From: an uncultured Oscillospiraceae bacterium
Lineage (GTDB): Bacteria; Bacillota; Clostridia; Oscillospirales; Oscillospiraceae
DNA: 53,144 nt
Direction of reading: 5' to 3'
Assembly (NCBI GenBank): GCA_947629795.1
Contig: CANRFC010000018.1
Coordinates: 1 to 53,144, forward strand
Part shown: in pieces, positions 24,119 through 31,745 of the stretch
How positions within the stretch are numbered: the first letter of the stretch is position 1
Layout: every line of letters begins with the position of its first letter
Position numbers and translations under genes: made by a program
The notes under the pieces: model-generated
The model's input: only the letters and a program-made list of their open reading frames with translations
What the model was told of the DNA's origin: nothing
Database searches by the model: none

Positions 24119-26413
24119 GTGGCAGCAACAAAAAAGACCGACCAGAGCCTGGTGATCGTGGAGTCCCCCGCCAAGGCCAAGACCATTACCAAATACCTGG
24201 GCCCCGGCTACGAGGTGAAGGCCTCCATGGGCCACGTCCGGGACCTGCCCAAGAGCAAGCTGGGGGTGGATGTGGACCACGGCTTCGCCGTGGACTACCA
24301 GCCCATCTCGGGCAAGGAGGACGTCATCAGCGACCTCAGGCGCGCCGCCAAGAAGAGCCAGAAGGTCTTCCTGGCCACCGACCCTGACCGGGAGGGGGAG
24401 GCCATCTCCTGGCACCTCAAGGAGCTGCTGGACCTGCCCGACGAGTCCACCTACCGGGTGACCTTCAACGAGATCACCAAAAAGGTGGTCAGCGAGTCCA
24501 TTGCCAAGCCCCGCCAGATCGACATGGACCTGGTCAACGCCCAGCAGGCCCGGCGCATCCTGGACCGGGTGGTGGGCTATGAGATCTCCCCCTTGCTGTG
24601 GAAGAAGATCCGCCGGGGCCTGTCCGCCGGACGGGTCCAGTCTGTGGCCGCCCGCCTGGTGTGCGAGCGGGAGGAGGAGATCCGGAACTTCCAGAGCGAG
24701 GAATACTGGACCCTGGACGCCGACCTTGCCCGTGTCAAGCCCAACGTGGGCAAGTTCACCGCCCAGTTCTACGGCCGGGACAAAAAGGAGGACCTCCGCT
24801 CGGAAGAGGAGGTCCAGGCCGTCATGGACGCGGTGAAGGACGCCCCCTTCACCGTCACCTCGGTGAAACGCCAGGACAAGACCCGCAACCCGGCGCCCCC
24901 CTTCACCACCTCCACCCTCCAGCAGGAGGCCAGCCGCAAGCTGGGCATGGCCCCCCGGCGGACCATGTCCATCGCCCAGCAGCTCTACGAGGGCGTGGAC
25001 ATCACCGGTGAGGGCACCGTGGGCCTTATCACCTATATGCGTACCGACTCTCTCCGCCTGTCCGACGAGGCCACCGCCGCCGCCAAGGAGTTCATCCTGG
25101 GCCGTTACGGCAAGGAGTACTACCCCGGCAAGGCCCGGGTCTACAAGGCCAAGGCCGGCGCCCAGGACGCCCACGAGGCCATCCGCCCCTCCAACGTCTC
25201 CCTCACCCCCGAGGACGTGAAGAAGGACCTGACCGCCGAGCAGTTTCGCCTCTACAAGCTGATCTGGAGCCGCTTCCTGGCCTGCCAGATGGCCTCTGCC
25301 GTCTATGACAGCGTCACCATTGAGTGCGTCAGCGCCAAGTGCCGCTTCCGGGCCAACCACGCCGCCCTGAAGTTCTCCGGCTACACCGCCGTCTACGTGG
25401 AGGGCAAGGACGAGGACGAGGATGCCGCCCAGTCCCCCCTGCCCGACCTGAAGGAGGGCGAGACCCTGGACCTGAAGGCCCTCAAGCCCCAGCAGCACTT
25501 CACCCAGCCCCCCGCCCGGTATACCGAGGCCAGCCTTATCAAGGCCCTGGAGGAGAAGGGCATCGGCCGCCCCTCCACCTACGCCCCCACCATCTCCACC
25601 ATCGAGAGCCGGGAGTACGTGGTCAAGGAGGGCAAGTACCTGCGCACCACCCCCCTGGGAGAGGTGGTCACCCAGGTGATGAAGGAGAAGTTCCCCGACA
25701 TCCTGGACTACGACTTCACCGCCCAGATGGAGGGGCGCCTGGACGAGGTGGAACAGGGCAAGCAGGACTGGAAGAGCGTCCTGGGGGACTTCTACGGCGA
25801 CTTTTCCGCCGAGCTCAAGGCCGCCGAGGAGACCATGGGCGAGCGCATCAAGGTCCCCGACGAGGTCTCCGAGGAGGTCTGCCCGGTGTGCGGGCGGCAC
25901 CTGGTGTTCAAGTCGGGCCGCTTCGGCCGCTTCCTGGCCTGCCCCGGCTGGCCCGAGTGCTCCTACACCCAGCCCATCGTGGAAGTCATGCCCGGCAAGT
26001 GTCCCCGCTGCGGCGGCCGGCTGATGAAGCGCACCGGCCGGAGCAAGAAGACGGGCAAGCAGTTCACCTACTACGGCTGCGAGTTCAACATCATCCGGGA
26101 GGGCAACCCCCACGAAAAGTGCGACTTCATGACCTTCGACGTGCCCGTGGAGCAGCCCTGTCCCACCTGCGGGCAGACCATGTTCAAGCTCTCGGGCAAG
26201 GGGGCCCGGAAGCCCTTCTGCATCAACCCCGACTGCCCCAGCTTCCTCCCCGAGGACCAGCGGGGCTACTATAAGAAAAAAGAGAGCGCCGCCGGGGACA
26301 AAAAGCCCGCGGCCAAGAAGACTGCGGCCAAGAAGACTGCGGCCAAGAAACCCGCAGCCAAGAAGACCACGACCAAAAAGCCCGCCGCCAAGAAGACGGC
26401 GAAAAAGGCATGA
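24119..26413 (+). CDS. topA: DNA topoisomerase I with basic repeat tail
   Basis: Type IA topoisomerase that relaxes negative supercoils. 764 residues from the GTG at 24119. The Toprim domain starts with VIVESPAKAKT (catalytic Glu at about 15), the active-site Tyr is Y306 in GLITYMRTDS, and three C-terminal four-Cys zinc ribbons (CPVC, CPRC and CPTC types) cover about 585-690. The last 40 residues are a Lys/Ala/Pro tail of repeated AAKK units, longer than in model Firmicute TopA and like the processivity tails of actinobacterial TopA. The stop overlaps the trmFO start (ATGA). Confidence 0.96.
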   Translation: MAATKKTDQSLVIVESPAKAKTITKYLGPGYEVKASMGHVRDLPKSKLGVDVDHGFAVDYQPISGKEDVISDLRRAAKKSQKVFLATDPDREGEAISWHLKELLDLPDESTYRVTFNEITKKVVSESIAKPRQIDMDLVNAQQARRILDRVVGYEISPLLWKKIRRGLSAGRVQSVAARLVCEREEEIRNFQSEEYWTLDADLARVKPNVGKFTAQFYGRDKKEDLRSEEEVQAVMDAVKDAPFTVTSVKRQDKTRNPAPPFTTSTLQQEASRKLGMAPRRTMSIAQQLYEGVDITGEGTVGLITYMRTDSLRLSDEATAAAKEFILGRYGKEYYPGKARVYKAKAGAQDAHEAIRPSNVSLTPEDVKKDLTAEQFRLYKLIWSRFLACQMASAVYDSVTIECVSAKCRFRANHAALKFSGYTAVYVEGKDEDEDAAQSPLPDLKEGETLDLKALKPQQHFTQPPARYTEASLIKALEEKGIGRPSTYAPTISTIESREYVVKEGKYLRTTPLGEVVTQVMKEKFPDILDYDFTAQMEGRLDEVEQGKQDWKSVLGDFYGDFSAELKAAEETMGERIKVPDEVSEEVCPVCGRHLVFKSGRFGRFLACPGWPECSYTQPIVEVMPGKCPRCGGRLMKRTGRSKKTGKQFTYYGCEFNIIREGNPHEKCDFMTFDVPVEQPCPTCGQTMFKLSGKGARKPFCINPDCPSFLPEDQRGYYKKKESAAGDKKPAAKKTAAKKTAAKKPAAKKTTTKKPAAKKTAKKA

Positions 26414-27711
26414 CTCCGGTCACCGTCATCGGTGCGGGCCTGGCCGGCTGCGAGGCCGCCTGGCAGCTGGCCCGGCGGGGCATCCCGGTGGAGCTGCGGG
26501 AGATGAAGCCCCAAAAATCCACCCCCGCCCACCACTCCCCGGACTTTGCCGAGCTGGTCTGCTCCAACTCCCTGCGCTCCGACCAGCTGGAGAACGCCGT
26601 GGGGCTTTTGAAGGAGGAACTCCGCCGCCTGGACAGCCTCATCCTGCGGTGCGCCGACGCCCACCGGGTGGAGGCGGGAGCCGCCCTGGCGGTGGACCGC
26701 ACCGCCTTCTCCGCCGCCGTCACCGAAGCCATCCGCAGTCACCCCCTCATCACCGTGGTGGAGGGGGAGGTCACCGCCATCCCGGAGGGCCCGGTGATCA
26801 TCGCCGCCGGCCCCCTGGCCTCCGACAGCCTGGTGGCGGCCATCCGGGAGCGGTTCCCGGACAGCGCCACTCTCAACTTCTTTGACGCCGCCGCCCCCCT
26901 GGTCTCCTTCGAGTCCATCGACATGACCCAGGCCTGGTTCGCCTCCCGGTACGACAAGGGCACGGCGGACTACATCAACTGCGCCCTGGACCGGGAGGAG
27001 TACCTGGCCTTCTGGCAGGCGCTGCGCACGGCGGAGGAGGCCCCGGTCCACGGCTTTGAGGACTCGGGGGTCTTCGAGGGCTGCATGCCCGTGGAGGTCA
27101 TGGCCCGCAGGGGAGAGGACACCCTTCGCTACGGCCCCCTGAAGCCCAAGGGCCTCCGGGACCCCAGGACGGGCAGGACCCCCTACGCCGTGGTCCAGCT
27201 CCGCAAGGACAATTCCCAGGGCAGCGTCTACAACCTGGTGGGCTTCCAGACCCACCTGAAATGGCCCGAGCAGCGCCGGGTCTTCTCCATGATCCCCGCC
27301 CTGAAAAACGCGGAGTTCCTCCGCTACGGGGTGATGCACCGCAACACCTACCTGAAGTCCCCCGGCTTCCTGGACCGCTATTACCGGGTCATCCAGGCCC
27401 CCCAGGTCATGTTCGCCGGCCAGATCACCGGGGTGGAGGGCTACGTGGAGTCCACCGCCAGCGGCGCCCTGTGCGCCATCGAGCTGGCCCATCGCTTACA
27501 GGACAAGCCCCCGGCGGACTTCCCCCGGGAGACCGCCATAGGCGCCCTGGCCCTCTACGTCAGCGACGTCAGCGTCACCGACTTCCAGCCCATGAACGTG
27601 AACTTCGGCATCATGCCCCCCTGGCCCGAGCGCATCAAGGGCAAGCGGGAGAAGAACGCCCTCATCTCCCGCCGGGCCCTGGAGGTCCTGTCAGAGCTGG
27701 ACTTTGCATAA
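26410..27711 (+). CDS. trmFO: tRNA (uracil-54-C5)-methyltransferase, folate/FAD-dependent
   Basis: Makes ribothymidine at position 54 in tRNA with methylenetetrahydrofolate as carbon donor and FAD. 433 residues, normal length. The FAD-binding motif GAGLAGCEAA is near the N-terminus, with the GidA-like marks ELVCSNSLRSD and FAGQITGVEGYVES downstream. It overlaps topA by 4 nt and is followed 12 nt later by plsX. Confidence 0.96.
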   Translation: MTPVTVIGAGLAGCEAAWQLARRGIPVELREMKPQKSTPAHHSPDFAELVCSNSLRSDQLENAVGLLKEELRRLDSLILRCADAHRVEAGAALAVDRTAFSAAVTEAIRSHPLITVVEGEVTAIPEGPVIIAAGPLASDSLVAAIRERFPDSATLNFFDAAAPLVSFESIDMTQAWFASRYDKGTADYINCALDREEYLAFWQALRTAEEAPVHGFEDSGVFEGCMPVEVMARRGEDTLRYGPLKPKGLRDPRTGRTPYAVVQLRKDNSQGSVYNLVGFQTHLKWPEQRRVFSMIPALKNAEFLRYGVMHRNTYLKSPGFLDRYYRVIQAPQVMFAGQITGVEGYVESTASGALCAIELAHRLQDKPPADFPRETAIGALALYVSDVSVTDFQPMNVNFGIMPPWPERIKGKREKNALISRRALEVLSELDFA

Positions 27712-27723
27712 GGAGAGAATGCT

Positions 27724-28773
27724 ATGAAGATCGCCATCGACGCCATGGGGGGCGACAACGCCCCCCGCTGCAACGTAGAAGGGGCCCTCCAGGCCGCAAA
27801 GGACCTGGGGGTGACCTGCATCCTGGTGGGACAGGAAACGGCCGTCCTGGCCGCTCTGAAGGACCTGGGACACACATCCCCGCCTCCCGGTGTGGAGATC
27901 GTCTCTGCCTCTGAGGTGGTGACCATGGAGGACGACCCCGCCACCGCCTTCAAGCGGAAGAAGGACTCCTCCCTCACCGTGGGCCTGGAGCTGGTGCGGG
28001 ACGGCAAGGCCGACGCCTTTGTCTCCGCCGGCTCCACCGGGGCCCTCCTCTCCGGGGCCACTCTGCTCACCAAGCGCATCCGGGGCATCCGCCGGGCCGC
28101 CCTGGCCCCCCAGATCCCCACCCCCAACGGCGGCGCCATCCTCATCGACGCCGGGGCCACCGCCGAGTGCACCCCCGAGTACCTGCTGCAGTTCGCCTTC
28201 ATGGGCTCCTACTACGCCCGGCGCTTCCTGGGCAAGTCCGAGCCCACCGTGGGCCTGCTCAACATCGGCGCCGAGGAGTCCAAGGGCACCGACCTCCAGC
28301 GCCAGACCTTCGCCCTGCTGCAAAAGGCGGGGGAGGAGGGCCGCATCCGCTTCACCGGCAACGTGGAGGCCCGGGACGCCGTGCTGGGTGCGGTGGACGT
28401 CATCGTCGCCGACGGCTACGCCGGCAACATTTTCCTCAAGACCCTGGAGGGCACCGCCCTCTTCCTGTCCAAGGAAATGAAGAAGATGTTCAAGAAGAAC
28501 GCCGTCACCAAACTCTCCGCCCTCCTGGTCTCCGGGGGCATCCAGGACTTCAAGAAGCTCATGGACTCCCGTGAGGTGGGGGGCACCCCCCTGTTGGGCA
28601 TCTCCAGGCCGGTGATCAAGGCCCACGGCTCCTCCGATGGGTACGCCATCCGGAACGCCGTGGCCCAGGCCGCCAGATTTGCCTCCTCGGGCATCATCGA
28701 GGATATCACCGAGAACGTGGCGTTCATGCGCCTGCCCACCGCCCGGGAGATCGCCGCCGGGGAAACGACCTGA
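27724..28773 (+). CDS. plsX: Phosphate acyltransferase PlsX
   Basis: Converts acyl-ACP to acyl-phosphate, the first step of phosphatidic acid synthesis in Firmicutes. 349 residues with IAIDAMGGDNAP at the N-terminus, SAGSTGALL, and TPNGGAILIDAGA. AAGGAGAG precedes the ATG. No fapR lies upstream, unlike in Bacillus. acpP and rnc follow under a separate promoter, linking lipid synthesis genes to the rnc-smc-ftsY block. Confidence 0.96.
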   Translation: MKIAIDAMGGDNAPRCNVEGALQAAKDLGVTCILVGQETAVLAALKDLGHTSPPPGVEIVSASEVVTMEDDPATAFKRKKDSSLTVGLELVRDGKADAFVSAGSTGALLSGATLLTKRIRGIRRAALAPQIPTPNGGAILIDAGATAECTPEYLLQFAFMGSYYARRFLGKSEPTVGLLNIGAEESKGTDLQRQTFALLQKAGEEGRIRFTGNVEARDAVLGAVDVIVADGYAGNIFLKTLEGTALFLSKEMKKMFKKNAVTKLSALLVSGGIQDFKKLMDSREVGGTPLLGISRPVIKAHGSSDGYAIRNAVAQAARFASSGIIEDITENVAFMRLPTAREIAAGETT

Positions 28774-28831
28774 CGGACCCCGCCGGAAAGGGTCAAAAAA
28801 TCTTTTTATCAAGAAACCGTATGAAAACCTC

Positions 28832-28860
28832 TTGACAGGCCGGAAGATATTGCCTATTAT
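28832..28860 (+). promoter_or_regulatory. Promoter of acpP-rnc
   Basis: TTGACA (28832-28837), a 17-nt spacer and TATTAT (28855-28860), 40 nt before the acpP ATG. Confidence 0.85.
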
Positions 28861-28899
28861 CATAGTGCCCCATCAATATCCCAAAGGAGAGCGAAAGTC

Positions 28900-29133
28900 A
28901 TGATTTTCAAGAAAGTTGCTCAGCTCCTGGCAGAGCAGTTTGGCCTGGATATGGAGGACATCACCGAGGACACCGTCCTGGCCGACCTGGGCGCCGACTC
29001 GGTGGACCTGGTGGAGCTGTCCATGAACCTGGAAGAGGAGTTCGGCATCGGCGAGATGAGCGAAGAGGACCTGGGCAAGATCTCCACCATGGGCGACCTG
29101 GTCAACTACATCCAGGCCCAGCTGGACGCCTGA
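28900..29133 (+). CDS. acpP: Acyl carrier protein
   Basis: Carries growing fatty acyl chains on a phosphopantetheine arm. The 77-residue acidic helical protein has the attachment motif LGADSVDLVEL, with Ser34 as the modified residue. AAAGGAGAG precedes the ATG. Its TGA overlaps the ATG of rnc by one base. The acpP-rnc-smc order is common in Firmicutes. Confidence 0.96.
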   Translation: MIFKKVAQLLAEQFGLDMEDITEDTVLADLGADSVDLVELSMNLEEEFGIGEMSEEDLGKISTMGDLVNYIQAQLDA

Positions 29134-29798
29134 TGGAGACTCTGGAATCCAAGCTGGGCTACCGGTTCAAGGACCGTTCCCTGCTGGAAAACGCTCTCAC
29201 CCACTCCTCCTACGCCAATGAGGCCCATTCCCCCATGGGCAGCAACGAGCGCCTGGAGTTCCTGGGCGACTCCATCTTGGGCATGGTCACTGCCGATTAT
29301 CTCTTCCAAAAGCACCCCGACGAGCCCGAGGGGGACCTGACCCGCATCCGGGCCTCCCTGGTGTGCGAGGAGAGCCTGGTGGAGGTGGCCGAGGTCCTGG
29401 GCCTGGGCGCCTACCTGAAACTGGGCAAGGGGGAGGAGACCGGCGGCGGCCGGGAGCGGCCCTCCATCCGGGCCGACGCCGTGGAGGCGGTGCTGGCCGC
29501 GGTCTATCTGGACGGCGGCCTGGACGAGGCCCGGAAGATCGTCCAGCGCTTCATCCTGGACAAGGAGACCGAGAAGAGCGAGAGCCGGGACTACAAGACC
29601 GCCCTCCAGGAGCTGGTCCAGCGCACCCCCGGCAAGACCATCTCCTACCGCCTGGTGGAGGAGACCGGCCCCGACCACTGCCGCAGCTTTGTTATGGAGG
29701 TGTGGGTGGACGGCCGGAGCCAGGGCCGGGGCCAGGGCCGCAGCAAAAAAGAAGCCGAGCAGATGGCCGCCAAGGCTGCCATCGCCAGGCTGAAATAA
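29133..29798 (+). CDS. rnc: Ribonuclease III
   Basis: Cleaves double-stranded RNA in rRNA precursors and structured mRNAs. 221 residues: the N-terminal nuclease domain has the signature ERLEFLGDSILG with the catalytic acidic residues, and the C-terminal dsRNA-binding domain (about 155-221) ends in KKEAEQMAAKAAI. It starts on the last base of the acpP stop codon, so the two are coupled. A perfect terminator follows. Confidence 0.96.
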   Translation: METLESKLGYRFKDRSLLENALTHSSYANEAHSPMGSNERLEFLGDSILGMVTADYLFQKHPDEPEGDLTRIRASLVCEESLVEVAEVLGLGAYLKLGKGEETGGGRERPSIRADAVEAVLAAVYLDGGLDEARKIVQRFILDKETEKSESRDYKTALQELVQRTPGKTISYRLVEETGPDHCRSFVMEVWVDGRSQGRGQGRSKKEAEQMAAKAAIARLK

Positions 29799-29801
29799 AC
29801 C

Positions 29802-29834
29802 AAAACCCCAGCGGTCAGCTCCGCTGGGGTTTTC
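29802..29834. terminator. Terminator between rnc and the convergent Lit-like gene
   Basis: AAAACCCCAGCGG pairs with CCGCTGGGGTTTT around a 6-nt loop. A-run on one side and T-run on the other make it bidirectional. Confidence 0.93.
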
Positions 29835-29912
29835 ATATTCTGCGGCAAACAGAAGAGGGCGGGACGGCGGCCAGGCCATTCGGGGATGCGAAGTGCCGGA
29901 TCGTGGGCCGGC

Positions 29913-30599
29913 TCACAGCCGTCTGGCCGCCTCGTAGGCGGTCTTGGGGTCCCGGCAGTGGCGCAGGGCGGGGAGGAGGACCAGGGCGGCCTGGATGACC
30001 AGGGTGAGTTCGGCCACCAGGGCGGCGGTGCGCAGCCAGAACTCCTCGGGGAGGATGAGGATGATCTCATCGGTGCGGTAATCAAAGATCCAGTTTTCTT
30101 TGCCGGGGAAAAACAGGTGGTGGAAGGCGGTGAACAGTCCGTCAAAATCCACATAGGCCCAGGTCCCGAAGAGGAGGAGCAGGAGCAGAGTGGTGAGCAG
30201 AGCCCAAAAAGCGGGGGTCCGGCGCAAAAAACGGTGGGGTAGAAACCCGTTTTTCCCCAGGATGAACAGGGCCAGGAGGACCACTGCGGACACCGTTAAA
30301 ATGACGAAATCCAGCCGGAAGAGCACCCGGCAATCGGCGAAGTGGGCGGCGTTGCTTGCCGACCATTTCAGCGCTCCCGCACCGAATTCTCCCCCTTTTA
30401 CCAGGAAATCCATCACATTATCGAAGGCTTGGCGGATGGTCTCCAGGTCGAAGCCGGTGCGCTCGGGCAGCTCCAGGACCACCGCCTGACGGTAGTACCA
30501 TCCCCGCCACAGGATGGGCACCGCCACCGCCGCCGACAGGGAGAACAAAATCGAGAACAAATACGCGATAAAAGATAGGATTTTGGACGGCTTCCTCAT
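29913..30599 (-). CDS. DUF1461/TIGR01906 integral membrane protein (Lit-like)
   Basis: 228 residues with four membrane helices (about 11-35, 100-123, 132-150 and 195-215). Family marks are the extracytoplasmic AAHFADCRVLF segment with its conserved His/Asp and the FHHLFFPGKENWIFD motif. Members of this family include Lit, which moves an acyl chain within the lipoprotein N-terminus to make the lyso form. The two conserved His here fit, but the activity is inferred. A longer frame exists upstream; the ATG at 30599 follows AAGGATGAG. Confidence 0.82.
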   Translation of the reverse strand: MRKPSKILSFIAYLFSILFSLSAAVAVPILWRGWYYRQAVVLELPERTGFDLETIRQAFDNVMDFLVKGGEFGAGALKWSASNAAHFADCRVLFRLDFVILTVSAVVLLALFILGKNGFLPHRFLRRTPAFWALLTTLLLLLLFGTWAYVDFDGLFTAFHHLFFPGKENWIFDYRTDEIILILPEEFWLRTAALVAELTLVIQAALVLLPALRHCRDPKTAYEAARRL

Positions 30600-30697
30600 A
30601 TATTTCTCATCCTTTTTATCTGTTTTACTATGAGACAGATCCCGACCACCCACGGCCAAACCGGGATGGGTCGGTCTGAAAATGAAGCTCTTTTTGC

Positions 30698-31474
30698 CTA
30701 CTTTTTCTCTCGGGGAAAAGTGGGGGATAATGTGATCAAAACCTGGCTGGGAAGGTAGAAAAACCACATTCCCACCCTGGAAAAGTCCTCAAACAGCCCA
30801 AGGTTCCACGCTCCCACGCACACGTCGCAGCCCACAAAGAGCAGCAGCCCCCATGCAAACCGCCGCAAGTCCTTCTCTCCCAAGCCTTTCCGGCCACACA
30901 GGGCAAAGGCTTCGGCGCAGTTGACGCACAGGTTGGAGAAGTAAAAAAGGGTGGGGAGAAGGACGGGGGAGACCGCCGCCGCGAGGGAGGACAGGAGGAA
31001 GCCCAGGAAGGCGGGGAGGTGGAAGACCGTGCCCTCCGGCGGCTGGGCGAAGGCGGTGAGCCCGGCGGAAAAGGCCCAGCCGATGAGGACCAAGAGAAAA
31101 AGGCACAGCGCCAGAGCGGCCAGCCGCAGAGGGAGGCCCCAACGGCTGAACGCCTTGCCCCGCAAGAGATAGAGCCGATAGGCGTAGAGCAGCTGCACCG
31201 CGATAAAGATACCCACGCCGGCCCTCTGGTCGCTCATATCCCGGTTGAGCAGGAGCAAAAACACGTCGGCACACACTGTCAGGGTGAGGGCGGCGGCCAC
31301 CAGTTTGCCGTCAGGGGTGCGGGCCCCGGTCCAGGCGGTGACGCCGCACAGGCAGATGGCGGCGAACTTCACCCAAGTGCTGTCCGCCATGCCGGTCAGG
31401 TCCAGAAAAAGAAAGGTCAGCCACAGGGCCCCGGCCAGGGCGGGAAAGACCTTTTCCCGGTAGGTTTCCGTCAC
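30698..31474 (-). CDS. YhhN-like membrane protein (lysoplasmalogenase family)
   Basis: 258 residues, about eight hydrophobic helices, cytoplasmic start VTETYREKVFP. The helix pair with CADVFLLLLNRDM and AVQLLYAYRLYLL resembles the YhhN/TMEM86 family, some members of which hydrolyse the vinyl-ether bond of lysoplasmalogens. Assignment rests on this motif and topology and is moderate. The frame runs 86 codons further upstream, but AAAAGGGGG sits 5 nt before the GTG at 31474. Divergent from smc. Confidence 0.68.
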   Translation of the reverse strand: MTETYREKVFPALAGALWLTFLFLDLTGMADSTWVKFAAICLCGVTAWTGARTPDGKLVAAALTLTVCADVFLLLLNRDMSDQRAGVGIFIAVQLLYAYRLYLLRGKAFSRWGLPLRLAALALCLFLLVLIGWAFSAGLTAFAQPPEGTVFHLPAFLGFLLSSLAAAVSPVLLPTLFYFSNLCVNCAEAFALCGRKGLGEKDLRRFAWGLLLFVGCDVCVGAWNLGLFEDFSRVGMWFFYLPSQVLITLSPTFPREKK

Positions 31475-31493
31475 CAACACCCCCTTTTTGGGT

Positions 31494-31523
31494 ATGATAC
31501 CACAGGAAAGGGCGGTTTGTAAA
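31494..31523 (-). promoter_or_regulatory. Promoter of the YhhN-like gene
   Basis: On the minus strand TTTACA (31523-31518) or TTACAA (31522-31517), a spacer of 17-18 nt and TATCAT (31499-31494) with a TGTGG extended -10. Start codon at 31474. Confidence 0.55.
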
Positions 31524-31665
31524 TACTGGACGGAAATGGAGCGGTGCGGCCGCGGCCGGGGGGAGTGGCGGGGCGGACTGCCGGGGGCCGGAGGGCGGGG
31601 AGAGACGCAGGAGATCTGGCGGCCGGAAAGCTTGGAAAATTGTGGGCGGAAGGGGGCAAAACCGT

Positions 31666-31694
31666 TTGCAAATGGGCGGGAAAAATGATACAAT
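31666..31694 (+). promoter_or_regulatory. Promoter of smc
   Basis: TTGCAA (31666-31671), a 17-nt spacer and TACAAT (31689-31694) with a TGA extended -10, 51 nt before the smc start. Confidence 0.75.
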
Positions 31695-31745
31695 AACTTG
31701 ATATGTCGTCCCGCGATCTTTACTACCGACAACGAGGTGCTTGCT

